From JANLQX01 sp043775075 (GTDB lineage: Bacteria; Actinomycetota; Acidimicrobiia; Acidimicrobiales; JANYDT01), in the NCBI GenBank assembly GCA_043775075.1, contig JAYVSS010000113.1, positions 1-15,774 on the forward strand: a stretch of DNA of 15,774 nt, in the 5' to 3' direction. Shown piece after piece: positions 14,399-15,774 of this stretch. Numbering within the stretch: position 1 is the first letter of the stretch; the number at the start of each line of letters is the position of its first letter. The notes beneath the pieces are model-generated. The model was not told the origin of the DNA. It saw only the letters and a list, made by a program, of their open reading frames with translations, and searched no databases. A program made the position numbers and the translations under genes.

Positions 14399-15774
14399 TT
14401 ACGCGTTGGCGTGATAGCCAAGAATCGCTTTCGATTCGAGGAACTCCATGATGCCGTGCTTACCAAACTCGCGGCCGTTGCCTGACTGCTTATAGCCGCC
14501 GAACACCGCATTGCTATCCACGCCAGCGCCGTTGAGATGCACGTTGCCGGAACGGATACGACGGGCCACAGCACGGCCCCGCTCAACGTCGTTCGTGGAC
14601 ACGTAGCCAGCAAGGCCATACACCGTGTCGTTGGCGATCCGGACGGCATCGTCGTCGTCTTCGTATCCGATAATGGACAGAACGGGACCGAAGATTTCCT
14701 CACGGGCAATCGTCATGTCGTTGGTGACGTCAGCGAAGATCGTCGGCTTGACGAAGTAGCCACGATCGAGTCCATCGGGGCGGCCGGTTCCGCCAGTGAC
14801 GAGCGTGGCCCCTTCGTCGATACCTTTTTGGATGAGGCCCTGGATTTTGTTGAACTGCAGCTCGGAAACCACCGGGCCGATCACCGTGCCCTCAGCGGTG
14901 GGATCACCAACGACGATCTTGTCGGCGGCCCGCCCGGCGATTGCAGCGGCTTCCTTCATACGAGACATGGGCACCAGCATGCGCGTGCCGGCGTTGCATG
15001 ACTGACCGGAGTTGACGCAGAGGCGGCTGACGTCGCGGGAGATAACTGCGTCGAAATCAACGTCGTCGAGAATGATGTTGGCCGACTTTCCACCGAGTTC
15101 TTGCGCCACGCGCTTGACGGTGGGAGCGGCGTTGCGGGCCACTTCGATGCCGGCGCGGGTGGAGCCGGTGAACGAAACCATGTCGACGTCGGGATGCGAT
15201 GAGAGGGCGGCGCCGACCGTAAGTCCGTCGCCATTGACGAGGTTGAACACACCGGCGGGAACACCAGCGGCGTGCATCACCTCGGCGAAAACGATGGCGT
15301 TCAGCGGTGCGACTTCTGACGGCTTCAGCACCATGGTGCAACCGGCGGCGATCGCCGGGGCGACCTTGGCGGCGATCTGGTTCAACGGCCAGTTCCACGG
15401 CGTGATGAACGCGCACACACCAACGGCTTCGTATTCAATGCGGCTGGTACCAACGTCTTCGCCGAACTCAAACGATTCGAGGGCCTTCTGGGTCGCCATG
15501 AAGTGGCCGATCCCCGAGGGAGCCTGGGCGCGCTGCGCGAGCATTGTCGGCGCACCCATCTCGCTGCTCACGGCTGCAGCGATATCACCCATGCGCGCTT
15601 TGTATTCGGCGATGATGCGGCTGAACAGAGCCAGCCGCTCTTCGCGTGTGGTCTGCGAGAACGAATCGAACGCAGCCCGGGCAGCGGCAACGGCGGCGTC
15701 GACATCAGCCTTGGCCCCCATGGCGATGGTACCGATGACTTCTTCGGTCGCTGGATTGACAACGTCGAGACGTT
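14399..15774 (-). CDS. NAD(P)-dependent aldehyde dehydrogenase, 5' end beyond window
   Basis: 457 residues are present and the N-terminus lies outside the right edge; the visible part begins RLDVVNPATEEVIGTIAMG. The ALDH signatures are complete: FITPWNWPLNQIAAKVAPAI (oxyanion Asn and cofactor site), LKPSEVAP (adenosine-ribose Lys), VSFTGSTRAG (nucleotide fold), VAQELGGKSANI (general-base Glu), CVNSGQSCNAGTRM (catalytic Cys in GQSCNAG), EEIFGPVLS and the C-terminal GGYKQSGNGREFGKHG. It oxidises an aldehyde to the acid with NAD(P)+. The overall style is that of the broad-specificity class (betaine/phenylacetaldehyde-like), but the substrate cannot be assigned. It is probably a soluble tetramer or dimer. 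It is followed after 39 bp by the EEP gene. Confidence 0.95.
   Translation of the reverse strand, partial: RLDVVNPATEEVIGTIAMGAKADVDAAVAAARAAFDSFSQTTREERLALFSRIIAEYKARMGDIAAAVSSEMGAPTMLAQRAQAPSGIGHFMATQKALESFEFGEDVGTSRIEYEAVGVCAFITPWNWPLNQIAAKVAPAIAAGCTMVLKPSEVAPLNAIVFAEVMHAAGVPAGVFNLVNGDGLTVGAALSSHPDVDMVSFTGSTRAGIEVARNAAPTVKRVAQELGGKSANIILDDVDFDAVISRDVSRLCVNSGQSCNAGTRMLVPMSRMKEAAAIAGRAADKIVVGDPTAEGTVIGPVVSELQFNKIQGLIQKGIDEGATLVTGGTGRPDGLDRGYFVKPTIFADVTNDMTIAREEIFGPVLSIIGYEDDDDAVRIANDTVYGLAGYVSTNDVERGRAVARRIRSGNVHLNGAGVDSNAVFGGYKQSGNGREFGKHGIMEFLESKAILGYHANA

Overview
The window is about 15.8 kb of GC-rich, gene-dense chromosomal DNA. It contains no rRNA, tRNA, CRISPR array, transposase or phage gene that I can support. 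A LytR-CpsA-Psr cell-wall ligase, a CbbX-like AAA+ protein, a group-22-type LarA homologue and the codon bias all suggest Actinomycetota. Acidimicrobiia is my guess from protein style only; no marker gene here proves it.

Layout. Positions 1-1004 (-) are the 5' part of a LarA-like nickel-pincer isomerase cut by the window edge. Positions 1005-1455 have no convincing gene but carry a possible H-type pseudoknot and short repeats. Next, all on (-), come an ACT-domain threonine ammonia-lyase (1456-2706), a DUF1330 protein (2777-3067) and a CbbX-like AAA+ ATPase (3116-3934, clearly coding further upstream and probably frameshifted). The AAA+ gene is divergent from an exported LCP protein (4344-5399, +), with a perfect 8-bp-arm dyad between them. 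The LCP gene converges on an unrecognised secreted protein (5396-7072, -), and the two stop codons share a TTAA. On (-) follow a frameshifted cupin (7189-7511) and a two-gene membrane operon, a DUF318/ArsP-type permease plus a TIGR03943-type partner (9269 down to 7567). A helically phased array of TGTACCGG boxes sits in front of that operon. An exported 5'-nucleotidase follows (9521-11401, +).

The most interesting locus is 11643-12812 (-). It is a thioredoxin-fold protein whose active-site WAxxCxC position is an in-frame TGA: S-W-A-P-Y-[TGA]-G-C. Both sides of the TGA read as one continuous redoxin domain, and a stem-loop fitting the bacterial SECIS rules starts 14 nt after it. I call it a selenoprotein with a U-G-C redox centre. 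An O-methyltransferase (12880-13533, +) is divergent from it. The last two genes, on (-), are a TDP2-like endonuclease/exonuclease/phosphatase protein (13604-14359) and an aldehyde dehydrogenase cut by the right edge (14399-15774).

No single pathway links all the genes. The clearest functional units are the permease pair and the possible ALDH-to-EEP transcription unit. Two genes (AAA+ and cupin) each become continuous if one base is restored in a homopolymer run. This could be sequencing error, so those breaks should be checked against reads before being taken as biology.
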